Of a stretch of DNA of 64,000 nt, positions 1 through 13,070 are shown in pieces (position 1 is the first letter of the stretch; the number at the start of each line of letters is the position of its first letter). The notes beneath the pieces were generated by a model. That model had not been told where the DNA came from and did no database searches. It saw only the letters and a list, made by a program, of their open reading frames with translations. The position numbers were made by a program, and so were the translations under genes. The stretch lies in contig NC_133027.1 of the NCBI RefSeq assembly GCF_048771995.1, forward strand, positions 8,366,001-8,430,000, in the 5' to 3' direction. Source of the DNA: Taeniopygia guttata. Taxonomy: Eukaryota > Chordata > Aves > Passeriformes > Estrildidae.

Positions 1-3000
1 AAATATCACAATATCTGATCTTAACAGATGCTACCACATGCATGCCCCAAACCAAAACTTTAAAGAAGCCTTTAAAAAAATTTTAGACCTGGGTGAATCA
101 ACTGGCTACAGGATATTTCTATTACTTTGGCATTTCATCAATCTTTCTCTTAGGGCTTGTCTGCAGTTGCAATTTAATTCGAGCCAAGGTGGGCTGTGAA
201 TTTAGAATGAAATAACTACTCCTGAGTAAATGCATACTTCTGCTGGAAAAACTGTGATATATTCTTTATTTAGTAAATCCATCTAGAAATTTTCCTCTTC
301 TCCATCTGAAAAAATTCACGAAGGCATTTCAACAGCTATGGTGTTTGGCAGCAAGAGAATAATTTTGGTCTAATTTCCTGAGCAAAAAGCACTTTTTTAC
401 TTCAAAGTTAAAATCTATCCACTGGATCTACTGTAGGCCTATGTCGTTTCAGTTCGACATTGTCTTTCAGTCCTGCTGGAGGTTACTCCAGAGCCACTGG
501 CCAAGTGATTTTCTCTTACAGTAAACAGCAAGAGCTCTAGGAGATACCTTTTGACAATGTTCTAATAAGTCCCTTTTTAGCTTGTCTAGCAGAATTTGCT
601 ACTAAGATCCAGGGAGCTTCTATTTTTCCATCCTGCTTTATGAAATCTATTGTAAGAATGTTTCCCCTAGAATAATTTCCCAATCTTCTGTTACACTGAG
701 TTTTCACATGTTCAAAGACATCCTTTTGGGGGGATAGGTTAGTGCATACTATTTTGTTTTCCCTCATTTGCATATCTGAATTTCCACTGACTTAATTTAT
801 TCTCATGCTCATCATCTCCTACCCTTCCCTGGGGCTAATTTTCTTTCAAACTTTATGGACTGGAGTTAGCTCTCTTTTACTGTATAAGGACTAGTTTTGA
901 ACTTATGATATTTTTTGTTATAATTGCCCCATGGAGCAATTTTTCAACATGAAGTACAGATCATCAGTGTGTGTCAGATATCAGGCTTTCATAACTCAGA
1001 GTAAAATTGTATAAATTGTGTCTAAGTATTATAATTGTGCCCAAAGGCCAAAGAGATAAAAAACCAGACTGGTGTTGTGTAAATGGATGGATAATAATTG
1101 CTTGTGTCCCAGAGGTCTTACAATCCAAAAATTTTTTTTTGCCTTTTAACTTAATTGGAAATAATTAATATTTATCACTTTTAACAACAGAATCCCAGAC
1201 TGGGATCTCTTTTCTTCACCCCACTACCCATTCTATATTCCTGTCTGCTTATTCAGTCCACTTGAGAAATAGTAGGTAGAAATAGTGCTTTAATCAGCCA
1301 TTTTAGGGCACACTAAAGAGTACTTCTGACTGGGAATGGTAATGACTATCAGATTCAAATATCAATTACCTGCTACAGAGCAATGAGGCTGATGAAGTTT
1401 ATGCAGGTACTGCAGATGTATTTGAGATTATCCAAGTTCAATTGAGTGAAAGTAGCTATGGGTGATTTGCCCACTTAAGCAAAGAAGCAATTTTTGCTTT
1501 TCCTGTGTCTAAGGACTCATTAGAACTAAATTAGCATCTGTGTTTTGGGTTGAATTAAAAGTAATGTTTTTAGTAAAATTATTTCTTTGGTATCCATCCA
1601 ACATTATAGGTGTTATAATGATGATAAGAACCTCTACACAGTGAGATGAACTTCCACAGATCTATAGTAATCTTTTTTTTGTGTGTGTTCTTGCAATGTG
1701 CTCTCCATCTAGAGAAAAACCATTGTAAAATATCCCATTCTGCAAGGCATCATCCTTGGGGTTGACTGGATCAGGACAGAGAATGTTTTTTTAGAAGTTA
1801 AATCAGAGCTATGGTAATACAAGGCAGAAAGGAGGGGAGTGCTTGTCTGACAGTGCTACAGTTCCATGTTCCTTGTCTGCTGGGATTGTCCTCATAGAGC
1901 AGGTCACAGGTCTATATTTCACTAATGAGGTTAATCAAGACCCTGGGAAATGGGTACAGACACTGCTTTCGGGGTTGGGCTATACACGAGGGGTAACAAA
2001 CCTCTGCAGTGACGCTTGCAAACTCCTCTGGCAAATCATAGATCACAGACCATTTATTTCTGTCTTTTGTTATGAATCTATGAAGGACTTAGATTCTTTA
2101 AGAATTATTTGAGTGAAGAAAAAATTGTATTTCTACTTCTACAACAAAAGGTTACAGTTCCCAAACATGCTATTTAATTTTCTTCTTGCCAACTCATCAT
2201 CAGGTTATTTTAATAATGATAAAATTATTCAGCCTTTACAGAAAGAGAAAAACAATCAATGCTGGACTGTATTGGTTGACTGTGTTCCTTTCTTCAGTAA
2301 TAAATTTCTTAAAATGAAAGACATATCCTTGTATTTTTACCTTCATTTCAACAATTTTGTTTTAGGACTCTTTTTAGGATTTTTTTTTAAAAATCCCATA
2401 CTTTTCTACCATTTCTCCCCACTTTTCTGCTGTAGGAATTAAAGAATTAAAGGAATTAAAGAAAGAGGCATAGTTTTTAAGGTCCTGCCAATGTTCTGAG
2501 TTTTCAGTGAAGGCTAATGTAACTGTTATTTTTTAGATTAGGATTTTTGTTTTTATCCTACTCTGTAAATGGCTTATACCCTGACATGTAGCAATCCAGG
2601 TCCTTCAGTCTGATAGAGGAACAAAATTCTAAAAATCCCATAGATACGGGTTTGTGATGGAAATTCTGTATAATTTATACAATTTTTTTTATGCTTCTAT
2701 GGAACCACCCAAGTTCCTATGGGATCAAGAATTTTGAACTAAAGGTGGAAACTGTGAAATATATTTATCCTTATGCTAGAGCAGGAGTATTGCTAGAAAA
2801 ATATTTCAGCCTGTGGCTTGGAAAGTGTGATTAATTATCAAATGAGGATCATCAAAAACTTGTGTTGTATATGCGAAAATCCACTCAAAATATAAATGCA
2901 AGTGTATAATAATGTTGCTATGTAAACCCAATTGAGGAAGACAGAAGAAATGGCCTGGATGGGGGTTTTAAGAGGATTTCATTGTGCAGATGTGGAAGGA

Positions 3001-6000
3001 TGGATGAGAGATCAAGCGACATTAGTGCAGCCTCTTGCTCTTGCTCTTGCTAAGGAACAGCCTGCATGGTCCAGTCCTCTGCTGCAAACATTTGTGTTGC
3101 TTGCTGGAGCTGATGATGTCAGCTCACCTGCATGCAGCCTGGTTCTAGAACCACTGGCTGCCTCCACACTGTGAGTAAAACAGGCTAAAGATCACCAACT
3201 GCCAGCACAGCTTCCACATGCACAGATAAATTCTCTTAACCTTAAAAAAGAGTGTCTGTGGCCAAGCCTCAGTTTGGGGATGTTCTCTGGGCTGCACTGC
3301 CCTTGCACAGAGCCTAGACATTGTCCTGAGATGGTCTGATAAGCTCTTTGTGTTTGTGCCTGTGAATATTTCAGTGAGGCATCCACAGAGTGAAGCTGAT
3401 TTTGCATTACGCATTTCCCAGCCCACTTTCAATGGCAGACAAATTCAGAATAAGCAGAGTTTGTCACTAGGTAAATTATAAACAGAGAAAAGGACTACAT
3501 TTGTCATATTCGTGATTTTTCTACTGATTCCTCACTCGTCTCCAATGCTTGGCTATATCACAGCTGTCTCGAGGATTAATTAGTTAATATTTATGGAGCA
3601 CTGTGAAAATGAGGCCTGCTAGAATGGTGCTAAATGTTTTATTTACATGGTTTATAAACAGCAGCCAGTTGGTCCCACATGGGGTTCAACCCATCACGGT
3701 GTTCACAAATTTCCACTGCAGGTTGAATCAGGATGGCTTTTATCATGATGTAATATATTTTTATTGCTGTAGTAGAGCAAATGTATCCTTTAAATTATGT
3801 GATTAGTTTCAGTACAGCTACTCTCCAGAATAGCTATCATAAAGTGTGAGACTTTGAAAGCATTGCCAAATTTATATTTAGACTTTGGTGTATGATTTCA
3901 TGTCAAAAATTTATGCACAACCTCATTTGTCAGGCAGCATTATTGATTTTATAATGTGTAATGTTTTTCTTATTGAAAAAGTGTTTCCAGGTCTGAGCTT
4001 ATTAAGACAGTGTTGATTACTCTTTGGGGGCAAGCAAATGTTTTTTCCATTTATTAAAGATGGTAAGAAATGGGAAATCACGGTTTTTATACACACATTA
4101 TATGAATGAAAATGAGGGTTACTGATTAAATAATATGAGGCTTGAAAATTAAAATATAACACAATGCTTTCCCTTTATAAAGTTGTGTAAGTTACTAGAA
4201 AGCCTGTAAGAGACATATTAGGAGTGTTACCTTTCCCTCTTTTTTTATTGTGAACCAAGATTGCACCAAAGCACAATATTGTGTGTTTTTTTATCAATAT
4301 CCACACCAACTAAAGTAACAACACTCTGCTTGAATTCAAACATGCCAGATGATTATAAGTTTTGCAAGAAATAAACATCAAGAGTGTGGATGACTGCTAA
4401 GAAACCTAAAAGTGAAGGGTTTGGGGAAGGTGAGGAATGTTGCATTCAGTTTGGGTTTGTTTTATTTTTCCTTTTCTCAAAGACAATAGTGGGATTTAGA
4501 TATCCAATTTTAATTTTTTTTTAAATTTGGATGAAAATCTCAGTTAAAGTGCTTAGTAACTGAATAAAGAAACAATGAAACTTCTTTCTTTGCCAGAGCA
4601 CTTCCTGTAGGATTATAATGATAAAATCTGTATAATGCTGCAATAGTATAACTTGGCATATTTAATCAATGAGGTAAAGATCAAGCTTCTGGCCTTATTG
4701 AAATATTTCTAAACTCCAGTGACTTCAGTATGGCCAAGACTTAGTTATTTCCCATGACACTGCTCAGCAGGTACTCAGTCCTTGTACCCTGATGCGTGCT
4801 CAGATCTCAGTTCCTCAAATGAAGGTTTAGATAGAAGAGATGCTCGGTTCATATTTTTCCCTAAAAGCTGTCTTATTTGCACATTCTGGTTTTCACTAGG
4901 GATATTGCTGGCAGGAGCTCCCCTTATGTTGTGTAAACACATAAATAAGCTTTGCAGCAATTAATATTGGTCCACTTTCAAGACTATCCCCACATCTCCA
5001 CTCCTTTGGAATCCATTATCAACTTTTTCATTATTAACATACCACTCAATTTGGCTTTATAGATTGCCTATAAACTCCTTCTATTATGCCATGTTCATGT
5101 TTATATCCCAAGTCTTTCTCTGCCTCCCAGAGGAGCCTGGGGAAATACGTGTTACTTTCAAAACATGCAGCACTGGGCTGTTATGTTGCAGGGTTGATAG
5201 TGGCTGAATAGGCAACTTAGAAGTAATTCTTCATGTCCTCTCCTCCTTGATAGCTCAGAGTCTTGGTCTCCTCTGGAGATTCAGTGGCAGATGGTGGTAA
5301 AGTTGAAATTAGCTGAAATCTTGCACTCTTCCAATTATTATGTTCCTCCCTGGAATACAAAGCAAGAGTAGATATATTCTTTAAAGGAAACTGATATGGG
5401 TCTTGGGCAGGCACAGCAGGGAATTCATTGCAATGTCTTCTTGTGAGTTTTCAGCCTCCACTCCTCCTTGAGTCCACTTGGATTTTTAATTATCTTTCAG
5501 ATCCTCTTTTCATTTTGCTTGCTCAGAAATGCAGAATAAAGCCTACCCCTTGTTTTCCATCCAATTCACTCACATTCTTCTGTCGCAATTATTGTACTAT
5601 AATCCTCTCTCTCCATTTTAATCCTTTTCCTAGTCAGTTTATTTCAGAATTAGGGTTCTTATCCTTTGATCTATTAATTTAGTGTTTAACCTTATGCTCT
5701 CTTTCTGCTTTTCTTTTGGGACATTGCAGAGGGGTGTTTAAGTGGGAAGAAAGCAGAACAGGGCCTTCTTATTACACATTAAGGATCCCTTAAGGATGGC
5801 ATCAGGGGAGTCCTCCTAAGGGATGGCTACTGGGAGAAAAATGCAATTTGGATTTGGATCTGAAAGCTAAGCAGAGTAGGGAAGCTAGAAATTAAAGAGC
5901 TGGGCACCATTACTCTGATGTTCTTTCACTGATTGAAACATCTTATGATTTAATTTGCTGGCTAACTTGAAGTACAGCTGATGTATTTTGAAAAGCAAAA

Positions 6001-6016
6001 ATCCTCCCTCCTCAAT
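1..6016. other. AT-rich noncoding stretch, no gene recognised
   Basis: No exon, RNA gene or complete mobile element is recognisable here. The open frames are all short (about 110 codons or fewer) and lack any family resemblance. They include adjacent plus-strand frames at 1843-2112 and 2113-2442, whose translations are compositionally biased and unlike any domain I know. Many short T and A runs are present, and a small direct repeat of an AATTAAAG-like unit lies at about 2435-2463. Regulatory elements cannot be excluded by eye. Confidence 0.6.
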
Positions 6017-6160
6017 ACACACACACACATACACACACACACCACATCCTGTAAATTGTTTTGATTTTTTTCTGAAGTGAGTAGCCTGCCTTTGGTATCA
6101 AATTATTGAGAATTAAAAAAAAAAAAAAAAAGAAAGACAAAAACCACCTTTTTTTTTTTC
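6017..6160. repeat. (CA)n microsatellite followed by A-tract and T-tract
   Basis: An interrupted CA dinucleotide run (about 6017-6043) is followed by an uninterrupted A run (6115-6131) and a T run around 6150-6159. It is a simple repeat cluster, likely length-polymorphic. The minus-strand open frame across it (6012-6293) reads as homopolymers of Phe and Cys-Val and is not a gene. Confidence 0.9.
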
Positions 6161-6629
6161 CCCCCAAAAAAGTAAAGGAATACTTGGGAATGAAGTGAAA
6201 CTTTAAATTGAATGAAACTTTTTCTTTCAAGTTGAAAAATCTATTCGTTGAAGGAGCCTGTTCGTATATTGGAGGTAGCAACCTTAACGGCAATATTGTT
6301 TAATAGAAAATGGGAGAACACACAAAAAGGGGAAGACAGAATGCTTGCCTGAGTGGACAAGACAGAGAGAGCACTGCACAGTTAAATAGGTGGACCCAGC
6401 ACAAATACTGAGCCATTCCAGAAATTTGTAGCTATTTTTCCTCATATTCTTTTAGGCACTGCTGTATGTTTCATCTTTTGTGAGAAAAGGGGAAAGGAGA
6501 GAGATTGGAATCAAGGAACTAATTCACATTTGGATTGGCAGAGATGTCCATGGGGAAAGAATTTCAGGAGCCCTGAGGTGAAATAGTTCTTTAGCTTCAT
6601 ACTTCCTACATAACTGCAAGGAAGCAAGC
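6161..6629. other. Noncoding, nothing recognised
   Basis: Unique-looking AT-rich sequence with no recognised gene or repeat family. Confidence 0.55.
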
Positions 6630-6692
6630 CCATGATTCAATTCATCTTCTACAAAATGGGAATAATGCATCTCTTGCTTAGAGAGGTGCTAC
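6630..6692 (+). mobile_element. MIR/L2-like ancient repeat relic (3' portion)
   Basis: The segment reads like the 3' part of a MIR/L2 family element: a pyrimidine-rich tract, then CTACAAAATGGGAATAAT, then a CTCTTGCTTAGAGAGG-like stretch. This corresponds to the family's well-known 'cat ctg taa aat ggg' region. It is short and diverged, so the call rests on pattern recognition of a conserved core; a profile search would decide it. Such relics are old in amniotes and normally inert, though some became regulatory. Confidence 0.45.
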
Positions 6693-8771
6693 AAAAGGGT
6701 AAACCCAACAGAAGAAATAAGGCATTGCAATGGGAGAGGCCACTAAAACAATCTTCAGGATTCTTAACCCCACCTGGGCTCAACCACAAGCTCTGCAGGG
6801 TGTCAAGTCTTCTCACAGCAGCATAGAGGTACAATGTTGAAGAACCAGTTATGTTAATGAAGGATTTTTAAAGTAAATAGTAAAATTTAAAAAAAAGAAA
6901 AAAAAAAAAAGGAAAGATTGCAAAGATTGCATGAAAATGAGAGCAACAGCTTCTTCGGAGTATCTACAATCTGTCATGTAAATAGAAAAGATTCAGACAT
7001 CTGCAAAGTACTTCTCTTACATATGGGGACACATTTCAGATTGTCTACCCTGCACCCAAAACATTGCACTGTGTTCTTTTGCATATTTGTACGTTTTCAG
7101 CAAGGGAAAGTGAGAAAAGCTGCAGTCACCACCCCCAATTTGTCTGGACAAATTAAGTGTACTTCAAGGTCTGCCCTTAGTGTCTTAATTTTTTGTCTAC
7201 CTGACACACAACACTCTAAAAGTGTGTGCCTAGAGGAGAGAAATATTTACACGCCTCTAAAGGAAAAAAATTTGAGAAAAATATCAGAGGAAAAAAAAAT
7301 CTGCTTCAAAATCAGGTCCTTGCAGGGTGTGACTTTTGCCAAGGGGAAAAATAAAAAATCATGCATTTGCTTATCGAGATAAAAATAGTGCCATTCCAAA
7401 AATGTAAAATACCTAAAAAATGAAAGTGTAAGAATTGGATTAGCTCCTTTCAAGTCACATCTTCAAATCTGAAAAATGTCGTGGTTTAATTTTAAAAAGC
7501 CTTGCCTGTAATGAATTGTAAATATTTTAAATAACCACATCCTATTTTAGTGGTGCCTCTTAATTAGCTGGTGCATTCTTACAAATCACAAATGTCTCAA
7601 AATCCTGATGCTATGATGAATGATGATAGTAAAATATATGTATATGTGAAAATTTATTGTCAGCTTGGAGCCTCATGCTTTCTGGTGTGATATTCTGCTG
7701 TAGGGATGCCAGCGGCCAACACATAGTAAAACTGACCTCTATTTATCTGGACACAAACTGCATATGGTTTTACATATTTTTGTCAAAGTTTCTATAAAAA
7801 CTAAAGCAAGTCCCCTGACTTCAAGTGCTTGAAAACTGTCAGCAAAGACAGAGGATTCTGCTAAGTCTAAAGCTAGCTGTGGCTTTTAGTTCTGAGCCAG
7901 GTTGTCTTCATGGGCACAAGGAGGCATTGCTCTGAGTAACACTTGCTTTTTCTACTCTGAAAAAGTTGGTGATCTGCTGAGTTTCTGCATATTGTTCTGT
8001 GACTAGAGAAACATTACTGGTGCATATACCTCTGCTTTATGGCATATAGACACTCAAGGAGATGGGAAAATATGTCCTGTAGTCTAGCCCATTATTAATA
8101 TATCTGCTTCTTTAAAAGGTCAACCTGTTTTAACAATATATTCTGTGCAAGAGATGTTTTTGAAATCTTCTGATTTTGATTCTCTTAACTCCCCTGAAAA
8201 ATAATAGAGGTATAAATATTAAACATCCCATTTTCTTTACAGGTTGGATTGATTGGGAGTGGAATTCTGAGGGCCAATGTGATTCATTCCACAAAACCAA
8301 AGAAAATCACTCTGTGATAGAATAATAGAGTACAACAGGACAGGTTAGAACACATTTCATCACGGATACCAACTCAAAACCTAAATTGCTATGGTGTTAG
8401 GATTCAGACACTTGTTCTGCCTAGGGAAAAGCTTTGAATTTGTCTTCAGAGATAATGATTTCTTCTCCTTACTTTAACCTTTTGTCGTTATACTTTCCAT
8501 TGGTATATTATACCTAGACCTTGGTTTTGCATCTGAGTTCCACATAAACAAAATTCCTCAGCGGAGATCCTTTAGGCTCAAAAATGTATTGTGTGGGTTT
8601 GATTGTGAACCAGGAGCTAATACTGAAAAGAGTGCTTCCTAGAGTGATTGTAAACCTGAATGCTGAGTTGATTCATTCTTTGATAAAGGATGTATTTGGT
8701 CAAAAAAGGGAACGATGTATTTTTCAGCAAGTACTAATAATTTTTGATCTTTTTTGGTGCTTGCTTGTTGC
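6693..8771. other. AT-rich noncoding stretch, no gene recognised
   Basis: It contains an A-rich run at 6889-6910 and an AT-rich block at about 7490-7680 with several TAAT-type homeodomain core motifs. The longest plus-strand frame (6918-7382, 154 codons) starts just after the A-rich run, has Lys/Ser-biased composition and no recognisable domain, so it is not called as a gene. Confidence 0.55.
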
Positions 8772-8791
8772 AAAAAAAAAAAAAAAAAAAA
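8772..8791. repeat. A20 homopolymer
   Basis: An uninterrupted run of 20 A on the plus strand. It could be a microsatellite or a decayed retroposon tail. The 200 bases upstream match nothing I recognise, so a retrocopy is not called. Confidence 0.9.
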
Positions 8792-9069
8792 GGCTTTGAT
8801 GGCTTAGAGGCTTTGAGTGGAGAGTAATTTAACAGTATTTGTCCTATCAAGTTATGAGAGTCTCAGGATCAGGTTGCATGCCAGGGCAGCAGTGAAATTG
8901 CTGTAATGAATATACTTATTCATCTGTGGGCTTTATTGTGCAACCAAATGGTAATTGTCTGACTTCCAGAGATTGTCTGACAGACTGAGTTGTTTGAAAA
9001 TGTGCTCTTCCCTCTTTTATTTTCAACTTCCTTGTCATGAACATTTTTTTATTTTCAACTGCTTGTATG
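8792..9069. other. Noncoding, nothing recognised
   Basis: Short unique interval between the A20 run and the large CR1 copy. No feature is visible. Confidence 0.5.
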
Positions 9070-10482
9070 ACAAAGGCTGGGGAAAAGGCTGAGGTACTTA
9101 ATGCCTTCTTTGCTTCAGTCTTTAAGAGTAAGATCAGATGTTCTTTATGTACCCAGCCCCTGAGCTGGAAGAGGGGGACAGGGAACAGAATGTAGCTCCA
9201 TACTCCTAGGGGGAAATGTCAGTGGCCACCACCTAGACACAAACAAGGCTATGGTCCCAGATGGGAGTCACCTGATGGCACTGATGGAGCTGCTGGAAGA
9301 GCTCGCCAGGCCACTGTCCTTCATTTCCCATCAGTGCTGGTTAACTGGGGAGGGCCCACTTGACTGGAGTTTAGCCAGTGGGATGCCCATCTATATAAAG
9401 GGACACGGGCCTGTCAGCCTGACCTTGGTGCTGGGGAAGGTCAAGGAGCAGATCACCTTGAGTGTCATTGTGCCACATGTACGAGACTAACAGGGTACTG
9501 GGCCCAGACGGCCTGGTTTTCTGAAAGACAGGTCCTGCTTGGTCAACCTGATCTTCTATGACAAGGTCACCCTCTTGGTGGGGGAAAGACTCTAGAACTT
9601 GTAGACTGAAGACTTTTATATCATTTCCCACAGCATTTTCCTGGAGAAACTGGCTGTTCATGCACCATTCACTAGGTAAAAAGCTGTTTGAATTTCTGGG
9701 GAATGGAGTCACATCCAGCTGGTGGATGGTCAATAGTGGGGTTCCCGAGGACTCAGTATTGGGGTCAGTCCGTTTTATATCTTGAGGGGATCAAGGGCAT
9801 CTTTAGTTAATTTGCCAACAACACCAAACTGGGTGAGAATGGTGAACGCTGGAGGGTAGGAAGGAGATCCCTGCAGAGGGGTCTGGACAGGCTGGATTGA
9901 TGGGATAAGGCCAGCTGTATGAGGTTTAACAAGGTAAAGTGCCAGGTCCTGCACTGGGGTCACAACAAGCCTGGGCAATGCTACAGAAAATGCCTGTCAG
10001 GAACAGAGTTGGGGGTGCTGGTCAAGAGCAATTGAATATGAGCCAGCATGTGCCCAGGTAGCCAAGAAAGCCAATGCCGTTGTGGCTTGTATTAGACATC
10101 GCATAACCTATGGGGTTAGGGCAGTGATTGTTCCTCTGTCTGTCAGGGGAGACGTTATCACTCTCTACAACTACCTGAAAAGAGATTGCAGCAAGGAGGG
10201 GATGTTCTCTTTTTCTGAGTAATAAGTTATAGGGTGGCTGGAAATAGCCTCAAGTGCTGCCAGGGGAGGTTTAAATTGGATATTAGAAAAAAATTCTTAA
10301 TGGAAAAGTTGTCAGGCATTGGAAGACTCTGCTCAGGGGAGTGGTTGTCACCACCCCTGGTGGTATTTAAAAGATGTGTCAATGTGTGGCATGGCTTAGT
10401 GGTAGATTTGGTAGTGTTGGGTTAATTGTTGAGCTCAGCAATGTTCAAGGTGTTTTCCAAACTAAACACTTCTAGGATAAAC
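9070..10482 (+). mobile_element. CR1 LINE copy, 5'-truncated, RT region plus 3' end, inactive
   Basis: This is a long copy of the avian CR1 non-LTR retrotransposon. It begins inside ORF2: the start of the recognisable match encodes the region before the reverse transcriptase fingers, and 9251-9490 translates to a recognisable RT segment (PDGSH, LTGEGPLDWSLA, PVSLT, GKV-EQI). The frame is then broken by stops and shifts. The palm catalytic box at 9811-9825 reads FANNT followed by KLG, where active CR1 has FADDT; both metal-binding Asp codons are now Asn. Further 3' the match continues through the GLDRLD-like region (about 9884-9899) to the 3' UTR, with internal deletions at about 9400 and 10115-10145, and ends near 10482 without a clean octamer tail. 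CR1 moves by target-primed reverse transcription; this copy is 5'-truncated, mutated and cannot be autonomous. Confidence 0.93.
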
Positions 10483-12991
10483 GTTCCTAAATCTCCATGG
10501 CCTAGAAATCTTTTCTTACTTTAAATGAGTACATTTTGTGTATTTATTTATTTACTTAAGACATCTAAAAGTAATGTACATAGATAGAGATATTCTTCAT
10601 ACTGCAATTTGTTACACCCAAGGAAAAAACCAACCCTTGTAAATCTTGAAGCCATACTGCAGCTTATTGGTTAAAAAAATAATCTGACTAATAGTAGGCA
10701 GGGAAGAATTAAAAAAACAATTACACACAGAGCATTTTCCACTATTACTCATTATGTGTGTTTATGTGACAAGGACATATTGAAACCAAACAAAAGATGC
10801 TTCAAGGTATTATTCTGCCAAGTTATATTCCTGTTAAAATGCATGAATGGTCACCTTCATCTAAACTAATAGGAAAGCACATATGAAATCACTCCAAATT
10901 TAGAGTATCTTTAAGGTTTATGTATGTCTATGTATATGAATGAAACAAAAGATATAGTATCTCTGTCTCAAATGCCCATAAAACACTCACAAATACACAT
11001 ACTTATGTAGATATACATGCATACACAGCTTCATACAGAAAGTAATTTATCTTCATGAAAATCTTTTCAGTGTAGCCAAATCACTTTTTCTTCTAAGGAA
11101 TATGGTAAAACATGGCTATAAATAGTATAAATGATATTTTACTAAGGAATATGGTAAAACATGGCTATAAATTATACAACATGGCAAAGTTGGTGGCCCT
11201 TAATATTGTTTTTCATTCAATTATTATGTCTGGAGAATAGTTTGGTCTTAAAGACATAGTGTCCCTGGCCAGCCCGTAAGGAAGGAAATTGCATGTTGAT
11301 AATGTGGTTTGGGGGCTGTGATAACTTGCTTAAAATTTGGATTAAAGTCACATTTTTTTCATGTTATTTCCCATCAGAAAGGTGTTACAACAATGACTTT
11401 AAATCACATGAAAATAAATGCTAACATGTAAATGAAAGATTTCATATTTCATATTCTTTACCCTTCATTGCACTACACAGTACTTAGAAGTATTTAAAAC
11501 TAATTAAAATGAGGATTGAACACAGTGATCTGAGAAATAAAAAAAAGGGTTTCAGTCACATTCTTTTTTTTATGATTTCTCAGTGAATCTCTGTAAGGTC
11601 TGTCCTTCCTAGAAATATAATGGAGGGGTAGCAGGATTGCTCTGGGATTGGCAATATGATGTAGAGTCTTTTATTTCTGCATTGTCAGTACAATGCCAGT
11701 CTAAGTCTGTGACTAAAAGTTGTTACCATCTGATGGCTCTTCAATGGGCTATTGGAAATGAGTTTCATGGTTCCAGTTTCCAGCAGTGAGGCATCCACAT
11801 CAGAAAAGCCATCATTGCACTTGGCAGTACTAATTGGCACCCTTGTCACCAGCCAAGGACTATAATGGGCTGATGGTAGTCCCTTCAGATCAGAGCTTAG
11901 AAACATTGCTGTTGAAGCTTTTATTCCTGCTCCCTGTGCAGTACATTTTTTGTGGACAGACAGAGACATTTCCAGAACTGTCAGTCTGATACTTTTTTCC
12001 ACAAGTTACTATACTGTGATCAAAACCATTTTGTCAGAATGTTTTTTGCAGAGATTTACAGTGTTCCTATGTTTTGTTTTTAAATAATTCTTTTCAACAA
12101 AGATGTTTAGAGCATATTAGGACTCCCTACATTGTTCACTTACCTGTTAATAGTTTTGGAGAATATAATTAAAATCTTCCACTATCTTATGTACTCATGT
12201 TGCTTCCACAGTGTCACAGAATTTTTTCTTCTTGATGTATGCTTGCTGTAGCCTTTTAAGGTGAGAACACCTAGTCTTATCATTTTAGAAAAGTGAATTA
12301 AGGGATGTGGACAGATATCTTCTTCCAATTCCAAATGTGCTGGTTTGTAGAAATCTTTGTCCTCAGCTGCCCTTCTGCTAGAAGTTACTGATTCCTCCAC
12401 TGCTCTGGCAGAGCAGTTTATATGAATGTCCACCATGCTGATCCAGGGAAAATCAGACTAACTCTTTCAGACCACACAATCATTCTACTAGAAGGAGCCT
12501 TGAAAATTTTGCCCGAAGGCACTTGGAGAAGTTTCATGCAAGCTTTCACCAGTGTGTATACATGCTCAGTAAATTTTCATAATGTATAACAATGAGGCCT
12601 TAATTTCCTGTTCTGTCAAAGATGTGACCAAAAGAGAAAGTTTTTCCAGACTGGAGGCACAAGAAACCTTATTAGATCTTTAGGGCAAAAAAATTACCTA
12701 GGTAACTGCTAGGCTAGCCAAATAACACTAGCACGCAGCTGGGATATTTGCTACCAGACCAATAGTTAAGAAGGATTAATTCTATTAACAGATTTAATTG
12801 CAGAGCTAAAATAAGGCCCAGTTCAGTAGAGCAGATGTTTTCTGTAAGGATATTAACAGTTCTTGAAAGGAAAGGAAAGGAAATTTAGGTATTGAATCTC
12901 AGGTTCTTGCTTCTACACCTTGATGAACTGAGCTTTATGGTAATAGCAGCATTTCAAAAACTTTGAAAAGGGTTGTATGAACATGGGATAT
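10483..12991. other. Noncoding stretch with a local 49-bp tandem duplication
   Basis: Unique AT-rich sequence. The only clear structure is a 31-base exact direct repeat (11093-11123 and 11142-11172). The open frames at 11685-12002 and 12182-12436 (minus) have no recognisable domain and are judged to be chance frames. Confidence 0.55.
11093..11172. repeat. Two-copy tandem duplication, period 49 bp
   Basis: The 31 bases at 11093-11123 recur exactly at 11142-11172. The identity implies a fairly recent slippage or tandem duplication event in otherwise unique sequence. Confidence 0.92.
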
Positions 12992-13070
12992 GGAGAGACG
13001 GAGAGCAAGAGAAAAAATAGGAAAGAAAGGGAAAGAGAAAGATGGAGATAAGAAAGGGAAAAGAAAGACA
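12992..13070. repeat. Purine-rich (GA/A) low-complexity tract
   Basis: Nearly uninterrupted purines on the plus strand, with GAAAG- and GAGA-type units. This is low-complexity sequence without coding meaning. Confidence 0.8.

Noticed and set aside
6918..7382. 154-codon plus-strand open frame
   Set aside because: No recognisable domain or splice context, biased composition, and no supporting neighbour; a frame of this length can occur by chance.
8584..8791. Possible retrocopy ending in A20
   Set aside because: The upstream 200 bases match no gene I recognise and there is no clear target duplication.
9371..9733. 120-codon minus-strand frame
   Set aside because: It is antisense to the CR1 reverse transcriptase region.
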